Shown piece after piece: positions 1 through 8,293 of a stretch of 21,667 bases of DNA. The stretch is taken from the IMG/VR virus record IMGVR_UViG_3300027752_000130, positions 1 to 21,667 of that record; one strand, given 5' to 3'. The notes under the pieces are model-generated. The model searched no databases and was not told the DNA's origin. It saw nothing but the letters and a program-made list of their open reading frames with translations. Numbering within the stretch: position 1 is the stretch's first letter; every line of letters begins with the position of its first letter. Origin of the DNA: a virus. The position numbers and the translations under genes are program-made.

Positions 1-2
1 CT

Positions 3-635
3 AAAGAAGAGGACTTACTTACAAATCAAAACTACATAAGAAACGGAACAGTTATTGATAAGCTAATGAAGTCTTTAATAGTAGATAAGACTATTAACTA
101 TAAAGATATTTTAATAGGAGATAAAAACGCTTTAATGTTTGCAGCAAGAATACTTTCTTACGGTAAAGATTATGAGTTTATGTATGACGGAATAGAACAA
201 AAAGCTGATCTTTCTACACTCCCTTTAAAGTACTTAGATGAAGAAACTGTTCAGAGCAGAGCTAATGAATTTAACTTTAAATTACCAGCAACAGAGAACG
301 TTGTAACATATAAGTTACTAACGCACGGTGATGAAGGTATTATAGATAACGAAATAGCAGGACTTAAGAAAATACATAAGGGTACTTCTCCTGAATCAAC
401 TACTAGACTTAAAAGAATGATCACTTCAGTAAACGGAAGTAGAGAAGTAAAAGATATTAGAGAGTTTGTAGATAACTATTTACTAGCTAAAGATGCAAGA
501 GCTTTAAGAGCAGAATACCAAAGAATACAACCAGATATAATTATGAAGGTCGAAGTTAGGAATCAGGCCGGCGGTGAGGAGGACGTCGATATTCCTATTA
601 GCCTTAACTTTTTTTGGCCTGACGCAGGATTATAG
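3..635 (+). CDS. Baseplate hub protein, T4 gp26-like (5' end outside window)
   Basis: The frame is open from base 3, so the gene begins before the window; the first in-window ATG (66) lies inside it and is probably not the start. Visible sequence includes a segment reading YIRNGTVIDKL, then ILIGDKNALMFAARILSYG, which I recognise from the T4-type gp26/baseplate family of myoviruses. The C-terminus ends in NFFWPDAGL, a hydrophobic Phe-Phe-Trp-Pro ending I associate with the same family. In T4 such proteins help assemble the central hub of the baseplate. It sits directly before a gp51-like frame and a tape-measure gene, as expected for a hub-assembly cluster. A short GC-rich patch (about 565-590) and a run of seven T (609-615) lie near its end, where the next reading frame overlaps. 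Family assignment is by recall, not alignment. Confidence 0.65.
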   Translation, partial: KEEDLLTNQNYIRNGTVIDKLMKSLIVDKTINYKDILIGDKNALMFAARILSYGKDYEFMYDGIEQKADLSTLPLKYLDEETVQSRANEFNFKLPATENVVTYKLLTHGDEGIIDNEIAGLKKIHKGTSPESTTRLKRMITSVNGSREVKDIREFVDNYLLAKDARALRAEYQRIQPDIIMKVEVRNQAGGEEDVDIPISLNFFWPDAGL

Positions 636-861
636 GATAGGATTATTTTCTCAAATACATGAGATAGTGTACTTTGGTAATGGAGGGTATGATTGGGCTA
701 CTGTATATAATATGCCTATTTGGTTAAGACTTTTTACTTTCAAAAAGATTCAAGACTACATGACAAAACAATCAGAAGTTAATCAACCACCGGAACCTAA
801 GAAAAATAGAACAGTAGGACCAGCTATTAAGCCAGGATACTCAACAAAAGCTTCGAAATAA
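574..861 (+). CDS. Small baseplate hub assembly protein, gp51-like, overlapping the preceding gene in the +1 frame
   Basis: The recognisable part begins around base 625 (DYRIGLFSQIHEIVYFG) and continues NGGYDWATVYNMPIWLRLF, resembling the short T4-type hub assembly proteins (gp51 and relatives) with their conserved GGY/F...YNMPIWLR core. The C-terminus is polar, Pro/Lys rich. The start is unclear. GTG 574 gives 95 aa, but its first 17 or so codons are read out of frame from conserved gp26 sequence and look like shadow translation. The next in-frame start, GTG 667, would remove part of the conserved core. The alternative is a fusion with the upstream protein by +1 slippage in the T run at 609-615. 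A hairpin at 846-871 overlaps the stop codon. Being a real coding frame is well supported; the start and the exact family are not. Confidence 0.6.
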   Translation: MRRTSIFLLALTFFGLTQDYRIGLFSQIHEIVYFGNGGYDWATVYNMPIWLRLFTFKKIQDYMTKQSEVNQPPEPKKNRTVGPAIKPGYSTKASK

Positions 862-871
862 AGAAGCTTTT
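846..871 (+). terminator. Hairpin overlapping the stop codon, possible weak terminator
   Basis: A perfect 9-bp inverted repeat, AAAAGCTTC at 846-854 and GAAGCTTTT at 863-871, closes an 8-nt loop. The right arm ends in four T but no longer U-tract follows, so termination may be partial. The stop codon of the gp51-like frame (859-861) lies in the loop, and a candidate late promoter motif follows at once. This fits a boundary between two transcription units. Confidence 0.5.
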
Positions 872-872
872 G

Positions 873-881
873 CTATTTATA
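873..881 (+). promoter_or_regulatory. Candidate late promoter motif CTATTTATA before the tape-measure gene
   Basis: CTATTTATA begins 26 nt upstream of the tape-measure ATG. The same 9-mer occurs at 3312 (before the next structural gene) and at 19927 (before the structured-RNA region). It reads as the reverse complement of the T4 late-promoter core TATAAATA followed by G, so orientation and role are uncertain. Position in gene gaps is the main support. Confidence 0.4.
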
Positions 882-898
882 TTATATAACAATAGAAC

Positions 899-3307
899 AT
901 GGCTGACGAACAAAAGGAACAACCTAAATTTATAAAACCTGATTTAGCAACACTTAGGGACGAATCTCAAGGTATATTTGAGAGTTTGAATGATATCTCT
1001 AAACTTATCAACGACTCTACAAAGAAGCTTACAGATAGTACCAAAGATAACGCTCAAGGTATGAAGGTTAACTTCAAAGACGCTATCGATATGGCCGGCA
1101 AGCTCAGAGGCTTTACAGCAGCTGACTTAAAAGACCGTAATGCTACGAAGAAAATGGCGACAATGGTTGCCAAAGCAGAAAAAAATATAGTAGCATTAAA
1201 GACTCAACAAAGAAGATTAACTTTAAGAGCAGCAGCTGCAACTGGGGAAGAAAGAGAGAGATTAAAAGGTATTGTAGAACTACAAAATGAAGCAGTAGTA
1301 TCAATACAAGCTCAAGTAGACGCAACTAAAGGACTAAGCAAAGAACTACAAAACATAGATAAATCAGTATCCTTCTTTGATAATATGTCTGAGTTTACTA
1401 AACAAATTCCCGGACTAAATAAAGTACTCCCTGAATTCGCTAAAGCAGCAAAAGCTGCAAGAGATGCAGGAGGTGGAGCTAAAGGTCTATTATCTGGAGG
1501 TAAACAATTAGTAGGTGTATTCGGAAAAGCTGCTCTAGCTTTTGGGGTAAACAAAATAGTTGAGGGTATAAAGCTAGGTCAAACAAGAGTTACAGAATTC
1601 TCTAGAAGCCTTAACATATCGAGAGCCGAAGCACAAAAACTTAACAATCAATTTGTTGACAACGGTATTGCGAGTCAATTTAAAGTAAGTGAATTAATAG
1701 AGTACCAAAATTCAACAGTCTCCTCCCTAGGTGCATCAGTAAAATTTAATAAAGAAAACGCTATAGCATTTGCAACAATGCAGCAAAGACTGGGTTTATC
1801 TGCAGATGAAGCTACTAAACTTACTTTTTTAGCATCGGCTACAGGTAAAAGCGTTAAAGACCAAAACGAAGCTATAGTTGGCCAAGTTCAGGCAATGAAC
1901 GTTAATAATAAAACAGGGATTAAGTACCAACAGGTAATGAAGGATATTTCCGAAGCTGGGAATGCCACAGCATTAACAATCGGTAAATTCCCTGGAGGAA
2001 TGGCTAAAGCAGCATTTAATGCTAGAAAATTAGGTCTTACATTAGCACAGGTAGGGAGAATTAGTGAGAATAATTTAGATTTTGAATCTTCTATTGCTAA
2101 TGAAATGGAAGCAGAACTTTTACTCGGTAAAGATTTACAATTAGATAAGCTAAGATTAGCCTCTATGAACGGTAATCAAGCAGAAGTAGCAGCTGAGATA
2201 GCTAGGATTACAAAGGAAGCAGGAGATTTTAATGAAATGAATGTTTACCAGCAACAAGCTTTAGCAAAAGCTATGGGTATGACTAGAGAAGAACTAGCAG
2301 ATTCTATAGTAAAAGAAAAAGCACTGAAAGCGCTTGGAGTAGACAAAGGAAAAGATATGACTACTCAGCTAAAAACTAAAATTAAAACAGCGCTAGCCAT
2401 TAAAGATGAAGCCGAGAGAGAAAAAGCACTAGCAGGAATAAGAGCTGTTTCTGGAGGAACTGAATTAATAAGACAGCAGGAGAATAAGTCTTTGCAAGAA
2501 AAAGCAGCAAAAGCTCAATCTGATATGACTGAGAGTATGACTAAATTTGCTACAGCATTAGACCCAATTGGAAAAGCTTTTACCTGGATATCTGAAAATG
2601 CACAAACAATCGTTATAGCATTAACAGCAATAGGTGGTCTATCTCTGTTCGGCAAATTCAGTAAACTTGCTAAAACATTTAAATCATTAGGCACAGGAGC
2701 TAAGTCAATGATGAGCATCTTAAAAGGAGGTGGCACTGCTGCAAAAGCAGCTAAAGCAGGAGCAAAAGGCGGTGGAGCTATTATGAAAGCTGGCGGTAAA
2801 ATGGTATACGGTGCAGCTGCTAAATCAGCAGTAAAGGCAGGAACCGGTTCAATAGCCAAAACAGCAGGTAAAATAGGAGCAAAAGCAGTTGGTAAATCAC
2901 TTCTTAAGAAGATACCGATAATCGGAGCATTGGCCGGAATAGGTTTTGCTATAAGTAGAGCAGCAAAAGGAGATTATGCAGGTGCAGCAATGGAATTAGC
3001 CTCTGGTGCAGCTAGTATTATACCAGGATTTGGTACAGCAGCTTCAGTTGCGTTAGATGCAGGTTTAGCAGCTAGAGATATATCACAGGCTAGATCACGT
3101 TCATCAGACAGTATGGATGTGGACGATTTTACAATTAGATCCAATCCTAAGGATACAATTACCATGGCTGGAGGAACAAAATTAGGAGGAAATGTAGAGG
3201 AACTACTTATGGAATTAATTGGCATAGTTAAACAAGGAGGTAATGTTTACCTAGATGGTAGCAAGGTCGGTGAAACTTTAGTCTTAAGTTCTAAATTAAG
3301 TACATAG
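899..3307 (+). CDS. Tail tape-measure / baseplate hub protein (gp29 role)
   Basis: At 802 aa, this is the second longest protein here and has the layout of a tape measure: a polar, helix-rich N-terminal two thirds with many Lys/Glu/Ala residues, then a hydrophobic span near residues 555-600 (ENAQTIVIALTAIGGLSLFG), then an Ala/Gly/Lys-rich stretch and a second hydrophobic region (IPIIGALAGIGFAISRA). Tape-measure proteins set tail length, fill the tail tube before ejection and attach to the baseplate hub. The segments ELLLGKDLQLDKLRLA and YQQQALAKAMGMTREEL recur in tape-measure proteins of marine T4-like phages as I recall them. Context agrees: it follows hub-assembly genes and precedes tube/baseplate genes. 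No Shine-Dalgarno sequence precedes the ATG; the leader is A/T rich. Equivalence with T4 gp29 is by role rather than by clear sequence identity. Confidence 0.75.
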   Translation: MADEQKEQPKFIKPDLATLRDESQGIFESLNDISKLINDSTKKLTDSTKDNAQGMKVNFKDAIDMAGKLRGFTAADLKDRNATKKMATMVAKAEKNIVALKTQQRRLTLRAAAATGEERERLKGIVELQNEAVVSIQAQVDATKGLSKELQNIDKSVSFFDNMSEFTKQIPGLNKVLPEFAKAAKAARDAGGGAKGLLSGGKQLVGVFGKAALAFGVNKIVEGIKLGQTRVTEFSRSLNISRAEAQKLNNQFVDNGIASQFKVSELIEYQNSTVSSLGASVKFNKENAIAFATMQQRLGLSADEATKLTFLASATGKSVKDQNEAIVGQVQAMNVNNKTGIKYQQVMKDISEAGNATALTIGKFPGGMAKAAFNARKLGLTLAQVGRISENNLDFESSIANEMEAELLLGKDLQLDKLRLASMNGNQAEVAAEIARITKEAGDFNEMNVYQQQALAKAMGMTREELADSIVKEKALKALGVDKGKDMTTQLKTKIKTALAIKDEAEREKALAGIRAVSGGTELIRQQENKSLQEKAAKAQSDMTESMTKFATALDPIGKAFTWISENAQTIVIALTAIGGLSLFGKFSKLAKTFKSLGTGAKSMMSILKGGGTAAKAAKAGAKGGGAIMKAGGKMVYGAAAKSAVKAGTGSIAKTAGKIGAKAVGKSLLKKIPIIGALAGIGFAISRAAKGDYAGAAMELASGAASIIPGFGTAASVALDAGLAARDISQARSRSSDSMDVDDFTIRSNPKDTITMAGGTKLGGNVEELLMELIGIVKQGGNVYLDGSKVGETLVLSSKLST

Positions 3308-3311
3308 TAAA

Positions 3312-3320
3312 CTATTTATA
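3312..3320 (+). promoter_or_regulatory. Candidate late promoter motif CTATTTATA
   Basis: Same 9-mer as at 873, here in the 34-base gap between the tape-measure stop and the next ATG (3342). The distance from motif to ATG (21 nt between) resembles that at 873 (17 nt), as expected of a promoter giving a short leader. Confidence 0.4.
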
Positions 3321-3341
3321 ATAACACTAAATACTATAATA

Positions 3342-3578
3342 ATGTCAATATTAAAAAATTTAAAGAATTCAGTACACGGATTAAAAGGAGAAACTCCAGC
3401 ACAAAGAGATGCTGCTAAAAAAACATCTACCTTACATTTTCAATCATCTATAACAGATAACCCTGATATTTTAGCAGGTCAATCTGAGTTAAGTTTGAAA
3501 GGAAAGAAACCCGCTAATAACTATCTAGATAATCTTCCGGAAGTAGGTATTGATCAAAGAGCACAAGATTTAACTTAA
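3342..3578 (+). CDS. Small structural-module protein of unknown function
   Basis: A 78-aa protein rich in Lys, Ser and Asn, with no transmembrane segment, signal peptide or motif I recognise. It begins MSILKNLKNSVHGLKG and ends in an acidic stretch, DNLPEVGIDQRAQDLT. The gene lies alone between the tape-measure gene and the gp48/54-like gene, with its own upstream CTATTTATA motif and a 15-base gap to the next start. Codon use matches its neighbours. Its place suggests a minor virion component or tail-assembly helper, but nothing in the sequence shows this directly. The reading frame itself is credible because it fills an otherwise empty gap in a tightly packed late operon. Confidence 0.6.
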   Translation: MSILKNLKNSVHGLKGETPAQRDAAKKTSTLHFQSSITDNPDILAGQSELSLKGKKPANNYLDNLPEVGIDQRAQDLT

Positions 3579-3593
3579 TAAAACATATTCCAT

Positions 3594-5153
3594 ATGCCAT
3601 TAATAGATCTACAGACTAACTTAAGAGATCTTAAGTATGGCGACTTCGGTGTAGAAGCTCCTTTAGTTACTAAGGATATAAACAACCCACCAAGTCGTAA
3701 CACTCTTGCTATGGAAGTAACTCGTAGAACCGATGATTTAAAGAGAATCACAAAGCTACTTACTACTCCACCAGGAGTTAAACATATAATAAATCAAACA
3801 GCACTAAATGTAGTAGAAAAAAGCATACAGTCAAAATCTGCAGGAAAGACTGGTATAGGTAAACTGCTTTCTGGAGGATGGTCCTCAGCTAAGTCAATTG
3901 CTTCTATGGTTGCTCAAGTACCCGTTAATGGTACAGGTACACATTTTGTTGAAGGATTTATGGGCAAAAGAGGTTATTTACCTAAAGTACAAGGTCATGT
4001 AGCATCTTTAAATGGAGAGGTGATAAACACCAAGATAGAAGGAGCTGAAAGACAGGAAGAACGAGGCGCTCTTCTAACTAAGTTCGATACATTCGGAACA
4101 CAAACAGCTAACATCTCCATAACCGATGGAGGTGAAACTACTTTACAGCAAGCTAAAAAATCTAGAAAACAGAAAAGACAGGAATCACTAGACGCAGCAA
4201 CACCAACAAAACCAGAAGATCTCGATACAGAGTATTATGCATCAGGAGTCGGCACTGAACCTGTAGGATTTAAAGCAGTTGAACTAGCACAAAATACAAG
4301 AGTTGAAGGACTTTATACACGTATAGGTCAAGGATTTGAAAAAATAAATAGTGAAATAGAAATAGAGTCACCAAAGGATGAAAATGGAGATTCGTATAAA
4401 CTAAACCCAACAGATAGAATAACTGCTAAATTTCCAAAAAGTGGCTCTATAGGAATAATAGACGCACTAGATACTGGAGCAATAGAAGAGAAAACAAAAG
4501 AAGCTTTTAAAGATTTAATTGACTTTAATTTTAAAATAATAACACCTCAATCAGCTCAAGATGAAGTTCCTGACGTAACAATACTCCCTTTTAGAGCTTA
4601 CCTAACTAGTTTCAATGATGCTTACACAGGAACTTGGGATTCTTTTAAGTATATAGGTCGAGCAGAAGATTTTAGATCTTACAAGGGGTTTAATAGGAGT
4701 ATAAATTTCGGATTTAAAGTTGCCGCTAGTTCAGTAGATGAATTAAAGCCATTATATGCTAAGCTTAACCTTCTAGCTGGTGTAACAGCACCTACATATT
4801 CAGCAAAAAACTTTATGAGAGGTAATTTTGCAGCAGTTACTATAGGAGGGTACCTAATACAAGAACCAGGAGTAATAGAGCAAGTCACTTTTGACTGGTC
4901 TACAGACTACACTTGGCATACATCTACTTACAGTACAAATGATTCGGGTGATCTTGAACGTCAAACTGACCTAGATAAAGGAATAGAGGATATACCAGAA
5001 GTACCAACTATCTTAGATGTAAGTATAACGTTTTCTCCTACCCACACTTTAGCACCGCAATTTGGCAATAAGTTTATAGGGAGAAAGAATAGACTTTCAA
5101 AACCAACAACTGGGTTAGATGAAGTAACAGTAACAGCAAACAGCAAACAGTAA
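3594..5153 (+). CDS. Baseplate tail-tube junction protein, gp48/gp54-like
   Basis: A 519-aa protein. The C-terminal 200 residues carry an FRAYLTSF segment, a WDSFKYIGR segment, then a domain with INFGFKVAASSVDELKPLYAKL, MRGNFAAVTIGGYLIQEPG and a final EVPTILDVSITFSPTH strand. This layout, a tube-like beta domain ending in a conserved strand, is what I recall for T4 gp48/gp54-type proteins, which cap the baseplate and start the tail tube. The N-terminal half is less conserved; residues about 190-210 are a charged linker (KKSRKQKRQE). It is followed after 2 bases by the LysM-like wedge gene, again a baseplate context. It could instead be another tube-fold baseplate protein, so the gp48/54 label is tentative. 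Confidence 0.55.
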   Translation: MPLIDLQTNLRDLKYGDFGVEAPLVTKDINNPPSRNTLAMEVTRRTDDLKRITKLLTTPPGVKHIINQTALNVVEKSIQSKSAGKTGIGKLLSGGWSSAKSIASMVAQVPVNGTGTHFVEGFMGKRGYLPKVQGHVASLNGEVINTKIEGAERQEERGALLTKFDTFGTQTANISITDGGETTLQQAKKSRKQKRQESLDAATPTKPEDLDTEYYASGVGTEPVGFKAVELAQNTRVEGLYTRIGQGFEKINSEIEIESPKDENGDSYKLNPTDRITAKFPKSGSIGIIDALDTGAIEEKTKEAFKDLIDFNFKIITPQSAQDEVPDVTILPFRAYLTSFNDAYTGTWDSFKYIGRAEDFRSYKGFNRSINFGFKVAASSVDELKPLYAKLNLLAGVTAPTYSAKNFMRGNFAAVTIGGYLIQEPGVIEQVTFDWSTDYTWHTSTYSTNDSGDLERQTDLDKGIEDIPEVPTILDVSITFSPTHTLAPQFGNKFIGRKNRLSKPTTGLDEVTVTANSKQ

Positions 5154-5155
5154 CG

Positions 5156-5458
5156 ATGAATAGATATAAAGACATTTTATTAAAACAGTCTAAGAGCGGC
5201 ATAAGATACAGGAAGAACACTATCTTCCCAGTAATTAAACCATCTTATTCTGATATATACGTTATATCGACCTCAGGAGACAGATATGATACGTTAGCAT
5301 TAGAGTACTACAAAGACCCTCAACTATGGTGGGTAATTGCATCTATCAACAGTAGTAAAAAAGATTCACTAGTAGTAGAACCAGGTAGACAGTTAAGAAT
5401 ACCTTCCGATATACAGGCGATAAAAGACGAGTATAGAGAACTTAATAAAAATAGGTAA
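5156..5458 (+). CDS. Baseplate wedge protein with LysM-like fold, gp53-like
   Basis: A 100-aa protein whose residues about 33-85 form a LysM-like module: SDIYVISTSGDRYDTLALEYY, then DPQLWWVIASIN, then VEPGRQLRIPS. Short LysM-like proteins of this kind (T4 gp53, tail protein X) join wedges of the baseplate in contractile tails; here the module is structural and does not imply secretion, and there is no signal peptide. The start ATG lies 2 bases after the previous stop, and the TAA stop shares its last A with the next ATG (5458), so it is translationally coupled on both sides. The Trp-Trp pair and the Gly-Arg-x-Leu-Arg-Ile-Pro ending are the most typical residues. Confidence 0.75.
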   Translation: MNRYKDILLKQSKSGIRYRKNTIFPVIKPSYSDIYVISTSGDRYDTLALEYYKDPQLWWVIASINSSKKDSLVVEPGRQLRIPSDIQAIKDEYRELNKNR

Positions 5459-8292
5459 TGGCAAAAACTTTCGGTGTACCATTAAATGATAACGTAACAT
5501 ACCAACTGAAGTACCGCAAAATGGCACTTACAGATGAGAATGGAGCACAAGATATTTTAAGAAGTTCTTTTTTGAACAACCAAACCTCGTATATCAGGCT
5601 AGTATCAGGAGTTAACAGCTTACCTGCTTCAGAAGAAGCATACCTTAACAGTGTAATAGCAGCACAAAGAAGTCCATCATATAAGGATGATATTAAAAAC
5701 TACTATGATCAAAAAGGGAAAGATAGTGTATTAGCACAGATGAATATTTTATCTGGAGGAACCGTATACAATAAAATACAGAGCTTAGAATCAGGCAAAC
5801 TACAGGAATTTAGAAAAACCGGATTGGACATAAGTAGGACTACAGAAATTCCAACCAGAAGTTCTTATGAATTTAGTGAAGTAGGTGGATATGTACCAAT
5901 GATGGGGATATCTGATTTTACTATAATATCTAAAAGCCAGTATGGTACACTCAGGGAAGCAGAAATAAAAATAAAAGCTTGGTCAGTAGAACAATTAGAT
6001 ATAATAGAAAAACTATACTTCAAACCAGGTTTTACGATGCTGGTAGAGTGGGGAAATAGTGTTTACCTTGATTATAACGGTCAAATGGAAAATGATGTCG
6101 GATCTATTACTACGGATTTCTTAAAGGCAACTAAGACCATAAAACAGTTAACAGCTGAGGTAAAAAAGAAAAAAAAAGACTCTGGTAATAACTACGATGC
6201 AATGATTGGCAAGGTTATTAACTTCAGCTGGGATTACGGTACAGATGGAAGTTACGATTGTTCAGTTAAAATAATGAGCAAAGGAGAAGTTATAGAGTCT
6301 GTAAAGTCTACGTTCTATACCGGGTACGATGACCAGAAAGGTCACAGAAAATATGTAGAAGGAAATTCATCGGAGTCATCCGGAAAAGCAAAAAAAGATG
6401 ATCACGATCTTCTTCTAGAAGTATTTAAAGCTCTTACTAATACTTCTAAACTAGAAGAATACCTAAAGAAACTATACCCTAAAGATAATAGTATTAAAGT
6501 ATATAAATCAGGTCTAGCTTCTGCAGCAGATACAACAGAAGATAATAGTACAGATCATCAATACTTTATTACTGTTAGAGACTTACTTTACATTCTTAAT
6601 ACCCAAATTTTAGAAAGAGACGATTCTGGAGCAGATGATACAAGGTTTAACCTCGATGTAGAGACACAAAAGTATATTACATTCCCCGGTCACGTATCAG
6701 GTGATCCGTATATCTGCGGTATACCTTACCGTTCGGGTAATATAAAGTTTAAAGAAGGTATTATGCCTTCTGTTAAAGAATTTACTGGGTCAGGGTATAA
6801 ATCTAACGCTAAGATTCCTAAAGAATTAAATGATGCTAAAGGTCTTAAAGCAGAATCTCCTTTAAATATATTAATTAACTTATCATACTTACAGGGAATT
6901 CAAAGGTCGTCATTAGAGAACCTAAAAAATAACGATACCGAAACTTCTATATTTCAATTAGTTAAAACAGTACTGCGGGATGTGAGTACTAGCTTAGGGA
7001 GTGTAAATAGTTTAGATTTACACTTAGAGAAGGACAGCAATGAATGGATCGTAATAGATAGGAAACTATATAATCCAATTAAGGTAGATGATAAACTACC
7101 AACAATTGATATAATAGGACTAGGGTCCTTAGTGACATCCTACGGACTTTCTAGTAAGATCTCAGGAAACATGGCATCTATGTTAGCAATCGCTGCATCA
7201 GCAGGTGATTCAAAACTATCAGGACAAGATAATTTGGTTCAGTTCAATAATGGAGCTATTGATAGATGGGGTAGTAGTAAGACCACTGAAAAAAAAGATA
7301 ACAAAGAATTCCCTAAGGATAGCCTAAGAAATTCAGAAACACGACAAAAAAACAAAATTAAAATCGCTAAAGCATATTATAACTATGCTACAGTTAAAGC
7401 TAACGATAATAGTAATTTTGGTTCAATAGCTATATCTCATAGAGAGGCAATGCAATTCTGCCTTGAAATGCATCAACTTAAAAGTAGAGTAGAACAAAAA
7501 CCTAATTCTACTAATATATTACTTCCTATTGAAATGAACTTAACAATGCAAGGTATTGCAGGATTGAGAATAGGAGAAGCTTTTAGTGTAACTGATGATA
7601 TTCTTCCAAAAAGATATAGAGAAAGAGTTGGATTTGTAATTACAGGAGTCTCTCATAAAATTGGTTCAGACAACAGATGGGCTGTAGATTTAAAAACCAA
7701 CATGTTTATGTTACCGGTTAGAGATGTCGCTGTAGATGTAAACGCTCTAGTGGATTTAACCGTTCAACCAGAACCACCAGGATATAATGATCCAGTAGTT
7801 ATATCGACCGGTGAAACTCCAAATGCAGATCAACTGAGAACAGTAATTAAATCAGCTGGTTTTTCTGAAAAAGGAACAGAGTTAGCTAATGGAGGAGATA
7901 TAACTGCAGATACTTTGAAGATAGGTACTGCCTTGATAAACACAGTGAAATCAGAAGCACCCGGTATTAAGTTAAGATTTACTTCCGGTAATGATAAATT
8001 TCACCAGAATATAACAGCATACACAAGTAGACATAAGGCTGGTAGAGCATTAGACTTTACAATTGTACCTTATTCAGTTAGTAATTACAAGAAAGTATTA
8101 GCAATATTACAAGGATTTGCAGCAGGCGGTAGCGGCTCTGTTAGATTTTTAGATGAATATAAAAAGATGACCGTAAAAGCTTCAGGAGTACATTTCCACT
8201 TCTCTTGGGGACAAGGTTCTGAAGGTAATGCAGAATTGGCACAATCAAGAAAATTAGCATTGGCAGGAAAAATTAAAACTTATACAGCATAA
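5458..8292 (+). CDS. Baseplate hub protein with C-terminal M15-type peptidase domain
   Basis: A 944-aa protein. The N-terminal part includes a beta-rich region (GISDFTIISKSQYGTLREAE, then KLYFKPGFTMLVEWGNSVY) typical of T4-like hub proteins with the gp27 role. A later hub segment ends near GFVITGVSHKIGSDNRWAVDL. After a linker (about residues 760-785) comes a domain matching M15-type D-Ala-D-Ala or endopeptidases: SRHKAGRALDF at 857-867 and GVHFHFSWG at 910-918, giving likely zinc ligands H859, D866 and H914. Such a domain would cut cell-wall peptide bonds during penetration, the job done in T4 by the lysozyme domain of gp5. It overlaps the preceding stop by one base; the next gene starts 2 bases after its stop. 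Hub role: inferred from position and partial recall. Peptidase motif: seen directly. Confidence 0.75.
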   Translation: MAKTFGVPLNDNVTYQLKYRKMALTDENGAQDILRSSFLNNQTSYIRLVSGVNSLPASEEAYLNSVIAAQRSPSYKDDIKNYYDQKGKDSVLAQMNILSGGTVYNKIQSLESGKLQEFRKTGLDISRTTEIPTRSSYEFSEVGGYVPMMGISDFTIISKSQYGTLREAEIKIKAWSVEQLDIIEKLYFKPGFTMLVEWGNSVYLDYNGQMENDVGSITTDFLKATKTIKQLTAEVKKKKKDSGNNYDAMIGKVINFSWDYGTDGSYDCSVKIMSKGEVIESVKSTFYTGYDDQKGHRKYVEGNSSESSGKAKKDDHDLLLEVFKALTNTSKLEEYLKKLYPKDNSIKVYKSGLASAADTTEDNSTDHQYFITVRDLLYILNTQILERDDSGADDTRFNLDVETQKYITFPGHVSGDPYICGIPYRSGNIKFKEGIMPSVKEFTGSGYKSNAKIPKELNDAKGLKAESPLNILINLSYLQGIQRSSLENLKNNDTETSIFQLVKTVLRDVSTSLGSVNSLDLHLEKDSNEWIVIDRKLYNPIKVDDKLPTIDIIGLGSLVTSYGLSSKISGNMASMLAIAASAGDSKLSGQDNLVQFNNGAIDRWGSSKTTEKKDNKEFPKDSLRNSETRQKNKIKIAKAYYNYATVKANDNSNFGSIAISHREAMQFCLEMHQLKSRVEQKPNSTNILLPIEMNLTMQGIAGLRIGEAFSVTDDILPKRYRERVGFVITGVSHKIGSDNRWAVDLKTNMFMLPVRDVAVDVNALVDLTVQPEPPGYNDPVVISTGETPNADQLRTVIKSAGFSEKGTELANGGDITADTLKIGTALINTVKSEAPGIKLRFTSGNDKFHQNITAYTSRHKAGRALDFTIVPYSVSNYKKVLAILQGFAAGGSGSVRFLDEYKKMTVKASGVHFHFSWGQGSEGNAELAQSRKLALAGKIKTYTA

Positions 8293-8293
8293 T

